This document shows positions 1 to 7,315 of a DNA stretch of 37,610 nt, one piece after another; position 1 is the stretch's first letter, and each line of letters begins with the position of its first letter. Under the pieces are notes generated by a model. That model saw nothing but the letters and a program-made list of their open reading frames with translations, was not told the DNA's origin and did not search any database. Made by a program: the position numbers and the translations under genes. The stretch is from JBFKOL01 sp041628815. Lineage in GTDB: Bacteria > Bacteroidota > Bacteroidia > Chitinophagales > Saprospiraceae. The stretch is from positions 1 to 37,610 of the forward strand of contig JBFKOL010000007.1 in the NCBI GenBank assembly GCA_041628815.1, read 5' to 3'.

Positions 1-2
1 CC

Positions 3-1286
3 TATTCTGATGCGATTTATGGAGTAGAAGACACAAAGCGGTACGTCTGTGAGAGTCGCGTGTACAAGATGCTTGATCATGAGTATGGCTTAATCGAGGA
101 AAGATTGAGCAAAATGAGGGAAGACACCTGCTTTTTTGTTTTCGCAGACACGATCCAGGCCATCAACTATCGCCGTACCATAAAGGGCAATGGATGGATG
201 GGAGTAAGATTTCAGCACTTGCCTGGCTCAAAACCCAGTGAAGTGGTCATTCATGTGAAAATGCTGGATAAAAACAACCGACAGCAACAGGAAGCCATTG
301 GTGTCTTGGGGGTTAATCTTATCTACGCCTGCTTTTATTACAGGGAAGCCCCCGAAGTATTCATTCAATCTCTTATTGATGGGCTGAAAAGCCGTGTCAA
401 GATCGATATGATAAGAACCAAAGGAGAAGGTTTCTCCGGGTTTGACAACCGCCTGTTGACATTATACCTGGTCAAAAACGAACTTTCTGAAGTTGCCATG
501 TTCGACAAAGACAAAAACAGCGTTCATGCTTCCGAGTTTTTGTATAAGAAAGAACTCATGGTGGTCAGGGGACATTTCAGGCCTCCCACGCTCGTAACGG
601 CAGACGCCATAGTTTCTTCTTTCAGGCAGTTTATGAACGAAGAAAACAGCGACGCGGAGAATTGCCGGCTTGTGGTAGAAATGACCATGGACAATTTAAC
701 CCGATTTGGTGATTTGAACGAGCGAGATTTTCTGGACAGATCGGATATGTTGTGTTTAATGGGGCATACGGTGGTGATCTCAGATTGCAGCAATCATTAT
801 AAGTTGATCAATTACTTATCGGATTACAAAATCAAGCGACTTGGTATCGTAATCGGTGTGCACGAGTTGCTGGAGATCATCAATGATAAATTCTACAATA
901 ACCAGGATGGTCGTTTACTTTCAGCCTTTGGCGAACTATTCAGCAGGAATATCAAGGTATATGCTTACCCGGCGTTGGAAAAAGAAGGAGATAGCATGTT
1001 GGATGTGAACAACCTTCCTGTTCCAAGGGGCATTAAATTTCTTTATCAGCACCTGATAGATAATCAACAAATCGTTGAAGTTGAAGATGTCAACGAGGAT
1101 ATTTTGCATATTATTCCGGCCAATGTTTTTAAAGCCATCAGCAGCGGAGAGGAAGGCACTTGGGAAAGCAGTATGCTTTCAGCGCTTGCGGATCATATCA
1201 AAGAACAAGGATGTTTTGGCTTTAAAAAGAAATCACAATCATTTGAATACGAAAAACCCGATGGATTTGATGCGGAATATTTTTAA
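3..1286 (+). CDS. Conserved uncharacterised protein, 5' end outside window
   Basis: The frame is open from base 3, so the gene starts left of the window; the GTG at 60 is only the first start-like codon inside it. At least 427 residues are visible. The protein is soluble-looking, without signal peptide or membrane segments, and mixes alpha and beta stretches. I do not recognise a catalytic motif. I recall similar Bacteroidota proteins being loosely annotated as nicotinate-nucleotide adenylyltransferase, but no HxGH-type nucleotidyltransferase motif is present in this portion, so I do not assign that function. The last 26 bases overlap the start of the following M15 peptidase gene in another frame, suggesting translational coupling. 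That the ORF is a real gene is very likely; its role is unknown. Confidence 0.8.
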   Translation, partial: YSDAIYGVEDTKRYVCESRVYKMLDHEYGLIEERLSKMREDTCFFVFADTIQAINYRRTIKGNGWMGVRFQHLPGSKPSEVVIHVKMLDKNNRQQQEAIGVLGVNLIYACFYYREAPEVFIQSLIDGLKSRVKIDMIRTKGEGFSGFDNRLLTLYLVKNELSEVAMFDKDKNSVHASEFLYKKELMVVRGHFRPPTLVTADAIVSSFRQFMNEENSDAENCRLVVEMTMDNLTRFGDLNERDFLDRSDMLCLMGHTVVISDCSNHYKLINYLSDYKIKRLGIVIGVHELLEIINDKFYNNQDGRLLSAFGELFSRNIKVYAYPALEKEGDSMLDVNNLPVPRGIKFLYQHLIDNQQIVEVEDVNEDILHIIPANVFKAISSGEEGTWESSMLSALADHIKEQGCFGFKKKSQSFEYEKPDGFDAEYF

Positions 1287-2061
1287 TCGCGGGATAGTCA
1301 TTTTCTTGCTGTTCTGTACTTCGTGTAAACCTAATATGCCGGAAATCGTGCCAGAAAAGGACAAACAGATACCTTCCTCCATCAAGGAACTCTTGGAGTC
1401 TTCCTATGTAAAAGGCCAGTTTGACCCTGAGACGCATCCTGGCTTTGTTCAGATCGAGCAAAAGTATGCGAGCAGGCCGGGAATGTGGATGCTGAGGGAT
1501 GCTTACGAATCATTCCAGAAAATGTGGTCGGCTGCCCAGGAGGATGGACATGAAATACGTATCGTTTCTGCTACGCGCAACTTCAATGCCCAAAAACGCA
1601 TTTGGGAGCAAAAATGGACTGGCAACACAATTCTTTCAGACGGCACCAAAGCCAACGAAATAGAAGATTCGGTACTAAGGGCTAAAAAGATATTGCTGTA
1701 TAGCTCTATGCCGGGCACTTCCCGGCACCATTGGGGCACAGATATAGACATCAATCATCTTAACAACGAGTGGTTTGAGAAGGGCAAAGGAAAGGCTTTA
1801 TATGCCTGGATGACCAATAATGCTGCCCATTATGGATTTTGTCAGCCTTATCAATCAAAGGACGCCGGAAGAACTGGCTACGAGGAGGAGAAATGGCACT
1901 GGTCCTATGAACCCATTTCGAGGTACCTGACTAGTTATTGCGAATATGCTATCACCAATGAAGCTATCAACGGCTTTTTGGGAAGTGAAACAGCTGCAGA
2001 CATTAACGTCGTGTCAAACTACATCCTAGGCGTGGACAAAGGATGTTATTCAGCTCAATAG
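1261..2061 (+). CDS. M15 family (VanY-type) D-Ala-D-Ala carboxypeptidase, probable lipoprotein
   Basis: Predicted 266-aa peptidoglycan peptidase of the M15B type, which trims D-alanine from stem peptides in the periplasm. The N-terminus (MRNIFNRG, then a hydrophobic stretch ending FCTSC at about residue 22) looks like a lipoprotein signal with a relaxed lipobox. The zinc-site signature is present: S154-x-H156-x-x-G159-x-x-x-D163 within SRHHWGTDID, and E210-K-W-H213-W downstream. These match the metal ligands and catalytic Glu of the family. The reading frame is open upstream to 1075, but that part lies inside the previous gene and lacks signal-peptide character, so I start at ATG 1261; ATG 1270 is equally plausible. 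The 3' end overlaps the convergent xylulokinase gene by 12 bases. Confidence 0.9.
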   Translation: MDLMRNIFNRGIVIFLLFCTSCKPNMPEIVPEKDKQIPSSIKELLESSYVKGQFDPETHPGFVQIEQKYASRPGMWMLRDAYESFQKMWSAAQEDGHEIRIVSATRNFNAQKRIWEQKWTGNTILSDGTKANEIEDSVLRAKKILLYSSMPGTSRHHWGTDIDINHLNNEWFEKGKGKALYAWMTNNAAHYGFCQPYQSKDAGRTGYEEEKWHWSYEPISRYLTSYCEYAITNEAINGFLGSETAADINVVSNYILGVDKGCYSAQ

Positions 2062-3528
2062 GCTTTCAAGCTGGTCTTTCCATCGAGCATAAGCCGATTC
2101 GTAAATGTTTCGGTGAGCGGCTGACGGTTGAATGTGTTGCCTTAACTTCAACCCTTCAAAGGCCTCATCTAGCGTATAAAACCCGGCACCAATTCCGGCT
2201 CCTCTTGCCGCACCTTGGGAACCATCGGTGTCAAACAATTCAATCTCGGCATTTGCCAACGTGCTTATAACGGAAGCAAAGGTTTCGCTTAAAAACATGT
2301 TGGCTCGACCGGCACGAATTACATTCGCAGTCAATCCCATTTGCGACATAATATCCAGGCCATAGCGAAATGAGAAGGCTATTCCTTCTTTCATAGCTCT
2401 TAGGAGATGGGTTTTGTCGTGTATGTTAAGATGCAACTGGTGAATGCTTGCCCCAAGGTTTTTATTGGACAATATCCTTTCAGCACCATTTCCGAAAGGC
2501 AGAACAATCAGACCTTTACTGCCCGGTTCAACACCTGAGGAGAGCGCGTTCATTTCCTCATAGGAGGCAACATTCAGATTCTTACGAGCCCAGGAGTACA
2601 GGATTCCTGTTCCATTGATGCAGAGCAGGACACCTATCCTATGCCTTTCGGGATGGTGATTTACATGTGCGAAGGCATTTACCCTCGAAAGAGGATCCGT
2701 ATCCAATGCGTCGCTAACACCATAGACTACTCCGGAAGTACCTGCTGTGGCGGCAACTTCTCCAGGGCGCAGGACGTTCAAAGAGAGAGCGTTGTTTGGC
2801 TGGTCTCCCGCACGATAGGATATTTTTGTCCCGGCTTGAAGACCCAATTCTCTGGCAGCCTTTTCGGACAGTGCGGATTGTTCGGAAAATGTATCCACAA
2901 CGGTCGGGATCAATGAATCTTCAAAACCATAATACTCCATGATTTCCTTTGAAAGCCGGCCTTTGGTGAAGTCATAAAAAATCCCTTCAGATAATCCCGA
3001 AAAAGTCGTTTGTGGAATGCCACTCATGCGCATGGCAAGGTAGTCACCGGGTAACATGACCTTGTGGATTTTGTCGTATATGTGGGGTTCATTTTGTTTT
3101 ACCCAGGCAAGTTTGGCTGCCGTGAAGTTGCCAGGAGAGTTGAGCAAGCTGGAAAGGCAGTTTTCTTCTCCTAAGTCTTTGAAAGCTTTATCTCCAATAT
3201 TCACCGCCCTACTGTCGCACCAGATAATAGATGGCCGGACCGGAATCATGTCTTTATCAACACATACAAGGCCATGCATCTGGTATGAAATGCCGATACC
3301 CTTGATAGCTTCTTTTTGAATTTGTGCTTTTTGCATCAACTCAATCAAGGCACTCTTTGTTGCTTCCCACCACATAGTGGGATCTTGTTCTGCCCAGCCA
3401 GGCTGTACAGCTATCATCTCCATTTCTCGTTTTGGATAGTAGGCCGATGCGATCAGCTTATTGGTGTCTCCGTGGATCAATGCCACCTTGACAGAAGAAC
3501 TACCTAAATCTATGCCCAGAAAATACAT
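2050..3528 (-). CDS. xylB: Xylulokinase (FGGY family)
   Basis: A 492-aa FGGY carbohydrate kinase that would phosphorylate D-xylulose with ATP to feed the pentose phosphate pathway. The N-terminal phosphate-1 motif is GIDLGSSSVKVAL at residues 5-17; the substrate-domain segment GWAEQDP.MWW, the central YRAGDQPNNA and the adenosine-side AATAGTSGVVYG follow in the expected order, and length is normal for xylulokinases (about 490). FGGY members differ subtly in substrate, so xylulose is the best but not the only option. No xylose isomerase or transporter lies nearby. The start ATG at 3528 sits 53 bp from the divergently transcribed thioesterase gene, so the two share a short promoter region. The 3' end overlaps the convergent M15 peptidase gene. 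Confidence 0.92.
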   Translation of the reverse strand: MYFLGIDLGSSSVKVALIHGDTNKLIASAYYPKREMEMIAVQPGWAEQDPTMWWEATKSALIELMQKAQIQKEAIKGIGISYQMHGLVCVDKDMIPVRPSIIWCDSRAVNIGDKAFKDLGEENCLSSLLNSPGNFTAAKLAWVKQNEPHIYDKIHKVMLPGDYLAMRMSGIPQTTFSGLSEGIFYDFTKGRLSKEIMEYYGFEDSLIPTVVDTFSEQSALSEKAARELGLQAGTKISYRAGDQPNNALSLNVLRPGEVAATAGTSGVVYGVSDALDTDPLSRVNAFAHVNHHPERHRIGVLLCINGTGILYSWARKNLNVASYEEMNALSSGVEPGSKGLIVLPFGNGAERILSNKNLGASIHQLHLNIHDKTHLLRAMKEGIAFSFRYGLDIMSQMGLTANVIRAGRANMFLSETFASVISTLANAEIELFDTDGSQGAARGAGIGAGFYTLDEAFEGLKLRQHIQPSAAHRNIYESAYARWKDQLESLLS

Positions 3529-3553
3529 CCCGAATAAATGAATTGCTAATTTA

Positions 3554-3561
3554 TATTTTTG
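3554..3561 (+). promoter_or_regulatory. Possible -7 box (TATTTTTG) for the thioesterase gene
   Basis: TATTTTTG fits the Bacteroidota -7 consensus TAnnTTTG and lies 20 bp before ATG 3582, in the 53-bp gap between two divergent genes. I see no convincing -33 TTTG/TTG at the right distance, so this is tentative. Confidence 0.35.
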
Positions 3562-3581
3562 AAACTTACGCGAGTGATTTC

Positions 3582-4334
3582 ATGATGGAATTCGGTCATA
3601 TAGAATATGCAATTGTAAGAACCCACGAAGTAGATAAGGACAAAAAAATGCATGTCCCGTCTATGCTTATGCTCATGCAGGAAGCTTCTATGCAGAATGT
3701 ATTGAAGCTTAAAGCGTCGGTCTGGGACATGGAGGAGGATAATATCTCATGGGTATTGCTGAGGAAAGAACTGGTCGTTAAACGAAGACCGCTACTTGGG
3801 GAGAGCATTCAAATTGAAACATACCCCGCTGGATTTGACCGCGTATTTGCATATAGGGATTACTGGATGAGGGATGAATCCGGAAATGTTTTGGCGACGG
3901 CCGGATCTACGTGGACTCTTTTAAACACCCAGAGCCGGACTATGGAGCGCATTCCAAAAAAATTCTACTCATTTCATCCCGAGGACCATACGGGATTCCT
4001 GGAGCGGCCAAAAAGTAAAATCCTGATGCCTCAGAGAAGGGATTTCGTTAAAACCTACGAAATTGGTTATTATGACCTCGACTGGAACGGTCATGTAAAC
4101 AACAATATTCTCTCTAAGCTGGTTCTGCAATCGACTCCCGAGGAGTTCGCCGGTCAGCGTAGCCTGGCCCGTATGGATATACACATCAAAGCGGAGACTT
4201 TTCTGGGCGAAGAGCTCTGTATATGGATGGAACAAATATCCTCGGAAGAAACGCTCCACTGTATCCAACCATTGGATGAAAACAGGACCATATTGATTGC
4301 ACGTTGCAACTGGAAAAAAAAAGGCGGTGAATGA
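3582..4334 (+). CDS. Acyl-ACP thioesterase, FatA-like (double hot-dog)
   Basis: A 250-aa cytosolic thioesterase expected to release fatty acids from acyl-ACP. The N-terminal hot-dog half contains the helix MLMLMQEASMQN and the strand WVLLRKELVVKRRP, then DYWMRDESGN..ATAGSTWTLL; the second half has YYDLDWNGHVNNNILSKLV, where the D-x-N-x-H-V-N-N signature of the FatA/FatB family is plain. The frame is open to 3543, but the tandem ATGs at 3582/3585 give the normal N-terminus. A TATTTTTG sequence 20 bp upstream could be its -7 box. The last codons (KKKGGE, stop at 4332-4334) lie inside the terminator hairpin, so coding and termination signal overlap. Confidence 0.9.
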   Translation: MMEFGHIEYAIVRTHEVDKDKKMHVPSMLMLMQEASMQNVLKLKASVWDMEEDNISWVLLRKELVVKRRPLLGESIQIETYPAGFDRVFAYRDYWMRDESGNVLATAGSTWTLLNTQSRTMERIPKKFYSFHPEDHTGFLERPKSKILMPQRRDFVKTYEIGYYDLDWNGHVNNNILSKLVLQSTPEEFAGQRSLARMDIHIKAETFLGEELCIWMEQISSEETLHCIQPLDENRTILIARCNWKKKGGE

Positions 4335-4350
4335 ATTCAACCGCCTTTTT
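4313..4350. terminator. Bidirectional rho-independent terminator between thioesterase and OmpA-like genes
   Basis: An A-run, the stem GGCGGT (4323-4328) pairing with ACCGCC (4340-4345), an 11-nt loop, then a T-run (4346-4350). A/T runs on both sides let it serve the plus-strand thioesterase and the minus-strand OmpA-like gene, which end on either side. The thioesterase stop codon lies in the loop. Confidence 0.85.
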
Positions 4351-4370
4351 ACTTCAATGAAATGTAGTAT

Positions 4371-5174
4371 TTATTTGTTTTGGTCTTTGAAGACTCTGTA
4401 AAGCCTGCCTATGTTGGGTACAAGAATGGCTTCTGTTCGTCGATTTGTCGCCCTTCCGTCACGGCTGGCATTATCTCCTTCAGGCATGTATTGTGATCTT
4501 CCGGATGCAATCAACTGTTCGGGATTAACACCCAATCCAATCAATTTACGCACCACGGCAGTTGCCCTGGCAACACTGAGGTCCCAGTTGTCCTGGTACC
4601 TATCTGTATTGATCGACCTGGAGTCGGTATGGCCTTCAATAATGAGTGCTACGTTAGGATTGTTTTTCAGCATATCTGCGAGAGTCTGGAGGGTTTCTCT
4701 ATCACTCGGGTCCACGTTGGAGGCCCCAGAGCGAAAATTAATCTCATCATCAAGGTCCAGATACAAAAAGTTTTCAATTTCTGTTATTCTCTGGTTGCTA
4801 CTGGTTACTGCTGTTTCTACATCCGCGAACGCAGAATTGATCTCACTGCGAAGCTGATCGAGCTGTCGCTGTTTGTCATCTACAGAAGTCTGAACATCCG
4901 TCAATTTGGTTTCGAGATCTCTTCTTGTTTTGGCTAATTCTGCATCAAGTGCATTTTTTTGAGAAGTCAAAGTGGTATTTGATTCCCGCAGAGAAGCCAA
5001 TTCTGCTTGTTGTGTTTGTGTGGTCTCGTCAAGGTCTTTCTGCAATTGTTCCAACTTCATGGCCAGGTCATCTTTTTCAGCCTGAAGGGCATCAAAAGAT
5101 TTTTTACTAACGCAAGAAACTGAAATCAGCGCGACAGAAAGCAGCAGGTAGAGAAAAGAGTTAGTCATTTTCAT
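4371..5174 (-). CDS. OmpA-domain lipoprotein with coiled coil
   Basis: An envelope protein of about 267 aa that should anchor the outer membrane to peptidoglycan. From ATG 5174 (MKMTNSF, hydrophobic stretch, SVSC) there is a lipoprotein-like signal, then a long heptad-rich segment (about residues 25-130, rich in Glu, Gln, Leu and Lys), then a C-terminal OmpA-like domain. The latter shows INFRSGASNVD, EGHTDSRSIN, the DLSVARA helix and GRATNRRTEAIL, the typical peptidoglycan-binding elements including the TD and NRR residues. The frame extends to 5243, but that start would lie upstream of the mapped promoter box (5201-5208), so a start at 5174 or 5183 is preferred. It is a single gene with its own promoter and shared terminator. 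Confidence 0.93.
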   Translation of the reverse strand: MKMTNSFLYLLLSVALISVSCVSKKSFDALQAEKDDLAMKLEQLQKDLDETTQTQQAELASLRESNTTLTSQKNALDAELAKTRRDLETKLTDVQTSVDDKQRQLDQLRSEINSAFADVETAVTSSNQRITEIENFLYLDLDDEINFRSGASNVDPSDRETLQTLADMLKNNPNVALIIEGHTDSRSINTDRYQDNWDLSVARATAVVRKLIGLGVNPEQLIASGRSQYMPEGDNASRDGRATNRRTEAILVPNIGRLYRVFKDQNK

Positions 5175-5200
5175 GTCGGTCATATTATTTAAATGATGTA

Positions 5201-5230
5201 CAAATTTAACAGGATGGAAGAAAAACCAAA
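5201..5230 (-). promoter_or_regulatory. Promoter of the OmpA-like gene (TTTG-N18-TAAATTTG)
   Basis: On the minus strand, TTTG (5230-5227) is followed after 18 bases by TAAATTTG (5208-5201). Both match the Bacteroidota -33/-7 consensus with allowed spacing. Transcription would begin near 5195, giving a short leader before ATG 5183/5174. Confidence 0.75.
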
Positions 5231-5243
5231 AAAACGAGGACAA

Positions 5244-5404
5244 AGAAAGTATAAGATATCACAGATAAGATTATTCATCATATGTTAGTCGACCTATTTC
5301 ACAGAGGGAGAAGATTGTATCAAAGTCTTATTTCCAGTGAAGAATGACGGGCGCGCTGGTCGAGTTAGATAGGATATTCGACGAGTTAGAATACCATCAC
5401 CACC
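5244..5404. other. Intergenic stretch without recognised gene
   Basis: Together with the tRNA and its signals this fills the gap between the OmpA-like gene and the TPR-like gene. I see only a nine-base direct repeat CGAGTTAGA near 5361-5390 and no credible ORF; the 83-codon minus-strand frame here runs through the tRNA and is rejected. Confidence 0.5.
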
Positions 5405-5437
5405 AACAAAAAAGATCTTCGCTGTAACGAAGATCTT
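5405..5437 (-). terminator. Rho-independent terminator after tRNA-Cys
   Basis: A perfect 10-bp stem, AAGATCTTCG (5412-5421) with CGAAGATCTT (5428-5437), 6-nt loop, followed on the minus strand by a T-rich tract. It lies 3 bp past the tRNA 3' end. Confidence 0.9.
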
Positions 5438-5440
5438 CTG

Positions 5441-5511
5441 AGGTCGGGAGCGGATTCGAACCGCCGTACAAGGTTTTGCAGACCTCTGCCTAACCGCTCG
5501 GCCACCCGACC
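5441..5511 (-). tRNA. tRNA-Cys (anticodon GCA)
   Basis: A 71-nt cloverleaf on the minus strand. The acceptor stem GGTCGGG pairs with CCCGACC, followed by discriminator T, as expected for tRNA-Cys. The D-arm contains GGCCGAGCGGTTAGGC, the anticodon loop CTGCAAA gives GCA (complement of 5477-5479), and the T-arm contains GGTTCGAATCC. CCA is not encoded. It has its own -7 box and terminator, so it is probably transcribed as a single unit, although the nadK pair upstream could also read into it. Confidence 0.96.
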
Positions 5512-5524
5512 TTTTTTGGCGACA

Positions 5525-5532
5525 CAAATATA
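5525..5532 (-). promoter_or_regulatory. -7 box TATATTTG of tRNA-Cys
   Basis: On the minus strand TATATTTG (consensus TAnnTTTG) lies 13 bp before the mature tRNA 5' end, so transcription would start a few bases upstream of the tRNA. The -33 element is not obvious. Confidence 0.6.
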
Positions 5533-5579
5533 ATTCAAATTTCAACGACAGTGCATAGAAACGAAATTCGCTGGAAAGA

Positions 5580-6221
5580 CTAGATAGACAGCAACTGTCT
5601 CAATTTTTTCTTGCTTAGCCAGTACACCCTTCCAAAGTGTCCACCCATCACCGCAACTGCTGAAATATTAAGAGCCAGGGAAATGTAAAATAGATTCGTT
5701 ACATAATTGGGGCCAGAAGTGTTTTTCAACGACCATGCCAACATTGACAGCATTGCAGCAGATAAAATGAGAAGAATTACTCCACCCCTGAAGCGATTGG
5801 CGCGCTGATGTAAATATTGCCTATGAATACTCAAATAAAGTCCTTTGTAATCTTCGCTGGCCGGATTCATGCGAACAAGCTGGCCGGCAATTCTTTCAGC
5901 TTCATCAAAACGCATCACATTCATCAATGCCGCTGACTTCTTAAAGATCAGCCATTCGTACGTTCCTTCCGATCCGTGATGATAATTCACATTGTTCAAA
6001 AAAACGAATTCAATCAAGGGGTCGATAAGAAGAAGCACCTTTTCATACCTGCCTAAATTGAAAAGGGCAGTTAAATATTCAAAGGTGTAGTAGTTTTTCT
6101 CGGAATCCTCCATGATGAGAATATCCGCCAGATGCTCTTCATACAATTTTACGATGGATCGAAAATCGTTGCTTTCGATCTGAGCAAATTGCGACGCTAT
6201 ATGTGCAACAGCCGGTTTCAT
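5580..6221 (-). CDS. Uncharacterised TPR-like protein with two C-terminal membrane helices
   Basis: A 213-aa protein I do not recognise. Residues about 1-140 form amphipathic helices with TPR-like phrasing (YLTALFNLGRYEKVLLLIDPL; SAALMNVMRFDEAERIAGQL). Two hydrophobic segments follow, near residues 145-166 (GGVILLILSAAMLSMLAWSL) and 174-196 (TNLFYISLALNISAVAVMGG), and the C-terminus is basic (SKKKLRQ). No signal peptide is visible, so the TPR part is probably cytosolic and tail-anchored. It starts 25 bp after the nadK stop on the same strand, so the two are likely cotranscribed; a functional link to NADP synthesis is not shown. The codon pattern and spacing support a genuine gene. Confidence 0.75.
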   Translation of the reverse strand: MKPAVAHIASQFAQIESNDFRSIVKLYEEHLADILIMEDSEKNYYTFEYLTALFNLGRYEKVLLLIDPLIEFVFLNNVNYHHGSEGTYEWLIFKKSAALMNVMRFDEAERIAGQLVRMNPASEDYKGLYLSIHRQYLHQRANRFRGGVILLILSAAMLSMLAWSLKNTSGPNYVTNLFYISLALNISAVAVMGGHFGRVYWLSKKKLRQLLSI

Positions 6222-6246
6222 GGTATGACAACAAATGTACTTGGTT

Positions 6247-7125
6247 TTAGTTTCTGTTGTCTGCCCCCCATGACAGCTTTTCCCTAAGTGTTTTTAGAAA
6301 GGTGATGTCTTCCACGCGAACGAGTTTTGTACAAAAGTCACATTTTCTTACAGCTAGCTGGTGTTCTGCGGTAATCGTCTCCACCCGGCTGTCGAGTGTA
6401 CAGAGAAAATTGCTGGCCCGGCCTTCTATTTCGAAAGAGATTACTGTATCATCAGAAATTACAAGGGGTCTGACGTTGAGATTGTGAGGCGCAACAGGTG
6501 TGATGATGAAATTGCCTGAATTAGGAAAAACAATAGGCCCCCCACAACTCAATGAATACCCGGTCGACCCGGTAGGAGTCGCAACAATGACGCCGTCCGC
6601 CCAATAGGAAGTCATATAATCTCCATTGATATAGGTATGAATGGTGATCATCGAGGATGTATCCCTCTTATGCATTGTAAAATCATTCAAGGCAAAGGAC
6701 AGGTCGCCAAACAAAGAAGGGGAAGACTCCAGGGTGATCATCGACCGCTCCTCTGTGGTAAATCGGCCATACCACACAGCATTGAAACACCTATCAATGT
6801 ATTTTTTTTCAATGGTTGCCAGGAAACCAAGGCGCCCAAAATTGATTCCCAGGATAGGTATTCCCAAATTCCGGATAAGTGTCGTAGCTCTTAAAATGGT
6901 ACCGTCTCCTCCAAGGGTGACGACCATATCGGTTCCGGAAGCAGCCAATTCAGAATACCCACGTATTACTTCACTGTTCGCATCAGGTATGAACTTTCTG
7001 CAAAAGAGATCCACTTCCTCAGAAACGCACCAGCTGAAACCCATCCGTGCAATCTTTTGCACCAACTCCAGGATCGATTCGTGATCCCGAGGCTTAATCT
7101 TTTGTGCAAACAGCAGTAGTTTCAT
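6247..7125 (-). CDS. nadK: NAD kinase
   Basis: A 292-aa cytosolic enzyme that phosphorylates NAD to NADP. The diagnostic GGDGT is at residues 72-76 (VVTLGGDGTILRA), followed by GINFGRLGFL, the NDFTMHKRD segment, and the glycine-rich TPTGSTGYSLSCGGPIV that binds NAD. Length is normal for the bacterial family. The ATG at 7125 lies 190 bp from the divergent DUF4175 gene, giving separate promoter space. It is the first gene of a probable two-gene unit with the TPR-like protein. High confidence. Confidence 0.96.
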   Translation of the reverse strand: MKLLLFAQKIKPRDHESILELVQKIARMGFSWCVSEEVDLFCRKFIPDANSEVIRGYSELAASGTDMVVTLGGDGTILRATTLIRNLGIPILGINFGRLGFLATIEKKYIDRCFNAVWYGRFTTEERSMITLESSPSLFGDLSFALNDFTMHKRDTSSMITIHTYINGDYMTSYWADGVIVATPTGSTGYSLSCGGPIVFPNSGNFIITPVAPHNLNVRPLVISDDTVISFEIEGRASNFLCTLDSRVETITAEHQLAVRKCDFCTKLVRVEDITFLKTLREKLSWGADNRN

Positions 7126-7315
7126 GATATCGTAGACTATATTCCAACCCTTTCATTAATAAAACAAGGGCTGGTCTTGCATTTATTTATCATCAAATAA
7201 CGATCCGATTATGAAAACCCTTGACGCATATTGAAAGTTTATATAGCTTTAACCCACAACAAACAACTCTAAATCAAGTTATTAGGGTGTTTATAAAGGT
7301 GGCTGAACAGATTTT

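Noticed and set aside
1075..1260. Longer start for the M15 peptidase
   Set aside because: The extension lies wholly inside the upstream gene and would bury the lipoprotein signal.
5294..5545. 83-codon minus-strand ORF
   Set aside because: It runs through the tRNA-Cys gene and its terminator; no protein-like features.
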